This document shows, one piece after another, positions 60,459-64,000 of a DNA stretch of 64,000 bases. Source of the DNA: Sambucus nigra (Eukaryota > Streptophyta > Magnoliopsida > Dipsacales > Adoxaceae). A program made the position numbers and the translations under genes. Location of the stretch: positions 338,711,504 through 338,775,503 of the forward strand of contig OX422211.1 in the NCBI GenBank assembly GCA_949130495.1, read 5' to 3'. Within the stretch, counting starts at the first letter, position 1; each line of letters starts with the position of its first letter. Under the pieces are notes generated by a model. That model had not been told where the DNA came from. It saw nothing but the letters and a program-made list of their open reading frames with translations, and ran no database searches.

Positions 60459-61539
60459 TACAGTGCCCAGCCATAGGGACACCGGTTCTAGATACTTGGA
60501 TGGTTTGCCGAGATGCAGCTGTTGTGCAAGTTGCGGGTTATTGAGATTAGACGCTTCTCTCATTTCATTCAGTTCTTAGTTCAGAAGTTTCAGTTCGGGC
60601 ATGTATCGTCCATTCTCATTAGCAGAGTTGTACTCAGTCAACTTTGTAGTTCTTGTCAGTTGGTTTGAGTATTTATTATGGTTTGGTTTGTAACTGTGAT
60701 CTGGAAGGTTTTATCATGTCTTATCTATTCAGTATTTAATTCGGTCAGCATTTAATTCTTGTGTATGGTTTATATTTATTTGTTCAGAATTTATTAAATT
60801 AATTGGTTTAAAGTTTAATTGGAAAAAAAAAATTTTGACACTAGCTTAATTAAATGTTAAGTAATTAATTGGATTTAAGTTTTCGACAGTGATGCTAATA
60901 ATGAACCAACTGAACATTATGTTAAATTTTTTATAAAGGACTGATCACCCGATATTTAATTGGGCGGGGTGATCAACAATTAAGGTCTTCAGCTGCTTTA
61001 GATAGTTGGTTATTTTTTTCCAATAATTCCCTTTTCAAACTAGCAATTTATTCCTCCAAATTAACTTTCTCATGATTTTCAGCATTTATTGGTTTAAAAA
61101 TTCCCTTTGGTTGATCATTTCCCTTGTTTTTCTTTGGACTCACGATGTTTTTAAGGGGAATATTCAAACCTCATAAAAACTCATTGTCATTAAATTCTTT
61201 AACAACTTTTTCTGACGATGCATCAGCATAAATAGGACTTCATGTAGAAAGGTTCAAAGAGTAACTGGACCCTTAAAACTGAGATTCTCTTTCTACATAA
61301 TTGTCCTTACAAGATGGTTTATTTGTAGCGTCCTTCAAATTTGTTAATGCGATGTCATTCACCGCAAACTAATCATTAAAAGAAGACAATTTCCACCTAA
61401 GGAATTTTGGCGTCTTTTTCAACAGGAGGAATAATATCAAATTTCTCACATGCCCAATACTGTGATCTTGCAAAAAACAAAATGAGATTAATAATTGTAT
61501 TACCTAGTTATTCATAATTGAAAGCACACATGATATTCA

Positions 61540-61990
61540 CAAAATACACGCGAAGTTACACGTGTACTTTGTAAATATAACAAGTGTATTTTGAAAGTAC
61601 ACGTGAATTTTTACAAAGTACACGTGTACTTTATAAATATAAGTTCGCATGTACTTTCTAAATATCACATGTACTTTATAAAGTGAACGTGAATTTATAT
61701 TTATAAAAAATTATACACGTGTACTTTGTAAAAATCACGTGTACTTTCAAAATACACGTGTAAATATCACGTGTATTTTTAAAATACACGTGATATTAAT
61801 AAAGTACATGCGTGAATTGGTTTAAATATCAGTGGTACTTTGAAAGTAACAAAGACATATTACAACCACGGTAAATGTAATACTATTAAGGTTCATATGA
61901 ATTTTATAAATATCACGTGTACTTTGTAAAAATCACGTGTACTATAATATTACACATGATTTTTACAAAGTACATGTGATTATTGGTTTG
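61540..61990 (-). repeat. Dense AAAGTACACGTGTACTTT-type palindrome array
   Basis: At least fifteen CACGTG-centred or CACGTG-like motifs in 450 bp, many as 'acaaagtacacgtgtacttt' or 'aaaatacacgtg', on both strands with irregular spacing. It lies in a non-coding part of the Ulp1-like gene, between the coding blocks near 62005 and 61440. Confidence 0.85.
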
Positions 61991-62815
61991 TATATTTATA
62001 AATATCAAGATGTTGTTTTGCTCACCAGTAGGGAAATGACACATCCAGTGGTTGTGCTAGGTTTTGAACTTGCTGCTTTGTTAAGTGAATTTATGAGAAA
62101 CTCATGCACAACAGATGCCCAATCATAGTTGTTCGTTTCATCGATATTGTTTATATATTTTACAAAATATTTTGCTAGTGTGAAGTTGGAGTTGGAGAAA
62201 AACAATATGGTCAAGAAGTGGAGACACATAAGCTTTACAAAATCGACAATGCCTTCATATGTGTCCAACTCGGTCGATTTCTTCAAACCCTCCAATATTT
62301 CTGACTTTCCTATTTTTTTTGAAGTATCGTGCAAGTTATCCAGGTTTTTGAGATATAGTCAGTCTCTTTTTCAGTTCTATTGATTTTTTATCTCAACCAT
62401 TGGTATGCCAAATATTTCACTCATATCTATTGGCCTTATTTCAACCCTACTCTTCATATGCAAACTTTTGGTTTTCTTATTGTACAACTTGATAATTGAT
62501 AAAATATTTTTATCGATCTTCTTGTGGTCTGCTTCTACTACTTCCCCACTGTAGTAGGCATTGAAAAGCTCACAGAATTGAGTCTTTTTAAGCAGTTCAA
62601 TATGCTTATCGTTTATTTTCTCTTTAATGTTACCATAATCATGAAGAAAGCTAACAACATTTGATCAATATTGGTCATTCTTCTTTGCAGCACGTGCATA
62701 TTTCAATGCAACACTAGAAATAGAACTAGAATTGGATAAAGAACTTTCTATAGAACTGCTCTTTTTTTGGTCTTTCCTTTTCTTGCCATCATCTTCATTC
62801 CCATTCTATTGATCT

Positions 62816-64000
62816 ACAAACAAAATTTAAATTACTAACCTATAATGATAATGTACATATACAAAAAATAAAATACATGCGAATTAGAATAAAACAATAA
62901 AATACAAGCCTATTTAACAAAAGTACATGCAATATTTTCACAAACGATTCATACAAGTCTCAACAAAATACATGCTAAAGGCGGTAATATATATCGTCCG
63001 TTCCATGGTAATACCTAATAGAGGTTGTTCGACAAGTCAAAAAACAAGATTCTCTCTTCCTAACATGTTAAAAAAAGAAGCGATACAATAGCTCCATGCT
63101 AAAACTGCCAACATTTTCAAAACCTCTTAAGAAATACTGCTCAATTTGTTTAGCTAAATCCTTCGCTTTTGATTCAGTTACTTCACATTAAAGTGCACTT
63201 AATGTCTTCATAGTAGTCGTAGAAACCAAGTAACCTTTTATCTCTATCATTCATGCGAAGGAGAACATGAATTTTGTCATCATTAGTACTATTGACTATT
63301 AATGTGAAATATTTTGTACTATTAAGATCTTCAAAGGTGCAAACAGAAATTTTGTAATTGAACATGCTTGATGGTATGATTCCTAAACCATAACATAACA
63401 ATATAAAAAACTACACTCGTAATACATAATAGTACACACATTTTAGATTGAACAAATTCAATTTCAATGTGCGTGTACTGTGTGATTTTTACTTGTAGTT
63501 TAAAAAACTAGAAGCAAAAAAGCAAAAGTACACTCAAAAATCCCAAAGTACACGCAATAATTCGGGGCTTTAAAATACTGCAACTAATATCATAAAATAC
63601 ATCCAGCCATAGCCACTGGTGTGGACCACAATTAATATAGGAGATATACAAATACATCATGGCATTATTTATTTAAAATCTATACAACTATTGATATAAA
63701 ATACATATACATTGTTGTGTACAAAAATCTTAATAACCCAAATTAACCATCACATTCCCTAATATCTTTGGCCCCACATGTAAGAAACTGAGAAGCTCTC
63801 TATTAGGCAATCCTAAAGTCGGATATGTCATTCATTGTGCGCTCCAATTACTTTTACAGATAGAGGGATAAATATCTTTCATACTTGCATCGCAATACTT
63901 GCAGTTCCTTGCCTGACGGCGTTTGGATGTTGAATCAATGCTCTTTATCTTAATAGCCCGTATAGATTTACATCATGGTATATTTTATTTCACAGAGTAC
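62816..64000. other. Distal MULE-like region, no gene assigned
   Basis: Contains AAAGTACACG-type motifs near 62860-62950 and 63460-63560. Minus-strand open pieces occur: 63401-63183 (72 codons, with YKISVCTFEDLNSTKYFTLI) and a following frame with AKDLAKQIEQYFLRGFENVG (about 63165-63105) that looks joined to it by a frameshift. Near 63950-63860 the minus strand reads RRQARNCKYC. I recognise none of these. They may be a further gene of the same transposon that continues past the window. Confidence 0.35.

Larger units (their letters stand above)
57909..60975 (+). mobile_element. Solo LTR of a Tekay-like element (LTR C)
   Basis: 3067 bp starting TGTAATACCCCG and ending GGGCGGGGTGATCA. Exact 5-bp duplication ACAAT (57904-57908, 60976-60980), so it is a true insertion reduced to one LTR by recombination. 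Related to LTR A (shared 'aaaggactgatcaccc' tail). Contains CGAG|GCAAGT (58583-58592) after a purine-rich leader, a palindrome cluster at 59041-59120, TA runs near 60000 and 60399-60455, and CGGGCTCTGACCCG (60359-60372). It sits in the coiled-coil part of the Ulp1-like gene. Confidence 0.9.
55413..62815 (-). pseudogene. Ulp1-like (C48) protease gene of the MULE region, split by a solo LTR
   Basis: Minus-strand gene with several exons. From its start side: NLS-like KKRKDQKK (about 62780); a domain with LLKKTQFCELFNAYYSGEVV and VEIRPIDMSEIFGIP; then DTYEGIVDFVKLMCLHFLTI and YDWASVVHEFLINSLNKA (62260-62060), typical of plant transposon-borne Ulp1 proteins. A long coiled coil (61070-60981 and 57908-57430) is interrupted by the solo LTR, whose removal restores KAAEDLN|CALKK. 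The protease part has RISDILFIPIRHS, YFSLLVIDKETNKVV and HMDSP (56060-55960). A last GT-AG intron (55621-55513) leads to NSVHRGVYCIYYMEQIAKG, ending at 55413. The normal DCG of the active site reads HRG and the usual catalytic His before the LLVID strand is missing, so the protease is dead. Known role of the family: cleaving SUMO-type conjugates; its role in transposons is unknown. Confidence 0.7.
40550..64000. mobile_element. MULE-like transposon region (mudrA-type plus Ulp1-like genes), heavily invaded; ends not seen
   Basis: A plus-strand MULE transposase pseudogene and a minus-strand Ulp1-like protease pseudogene point towards each other. Both have non-coding parts filled with the same AAAGTACACG motif, the main reason to treat them as one element. 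MULEs carrying Ulp1-like protease genes are known in plants (the Kaonashi type). Three Tekay-related LTR pieces lie inside. The left boundary is somewhere after 39677, and the right boundary is probably beyond the window. No terminal repeats could be checked. Confidence 0.5.

Overview
This window looks like repeat-dense nuclear DNA of a flowering plant. It is AT-rich and contains almost nothing but nested transposable elements. The plant assignment rests on element types seen together: chromovirus (Tekay-like) Ty3 elements with 2.6-3.1 kb LTRs, a Tat-like Ty3 element with two RNase H domains and antisense genes, a Ty1/copia element primed by initiator tRNA-Met, a hAT element with a TTF-zinc-finger transposase, and a MULE-type transposase beside a Ulp1-like protease gene. 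I found no convincing host gene, rRNA, tRNA gene or CRISPR array. The species cannot be named from this sequence.

Layout. 106-16798 is a decayed Ty1/copia element (LTRs 106-758 and 16144-16798) split by a very young Tekay-like Ty3 element (5949-16062). The young element has two 2648-bp LTRs differing at only 7 sites by eye and an exact TAAGG duplication. 16799-21010 holds no recognisable gene but contains an 899-bp hAT-like non-autonomous element (17403-18301). 21016-33184 is an old Tat-like Ty3 element with an exact GTCAT duplication. It has decayed gag-pol on the plus strand, a 31-bp x 23 hairpin-bearing tandem array after pol, and two intron-bearing antisense coding units before the 3' LTR. 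34430-39669 is a decayed hAT element, itself split by a 1.76-kb LTR element (36056-37818). From about 40.5 kb to the window end lies a MULE-like region: a plus-strand mudrA-type pseudogene (41099-43519) and a minus-strand Ulp1-like pseudogene (about 62815-55413). Three Tekay-related pieces have invaded it: a minus-strand element (43520-52087, its 5' LTR truncated), the 3' end of a second element (52088-55406), and a solo LTR (57909-60975, TSD ACAAT).

Most notable signals. (1) The palindrome AAAGTACACGTGTACTTT and its variants are scattered through non-coding parts of both the mudrA and Ulp1 regions. (2) A cluster of short CG-containing palindromes sits at an equivalent place in four related long LTRs, but with a different motif in at least three of them. 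(3) AGGCAAGT, a GC-AG type splice-donor consensus, is conserved in those LTRs after a GA-rich leader, with a polypyrimidine-CAG directly before the gag ATG, suggesting a leader intron. (4) A spliced antisense gene inside the Tat-like element keeps frame across two short introns. Relations between pieces (same element, order of insertion) are inferred from junctions and duplications. Family names are from recognised motifs, without database searches.
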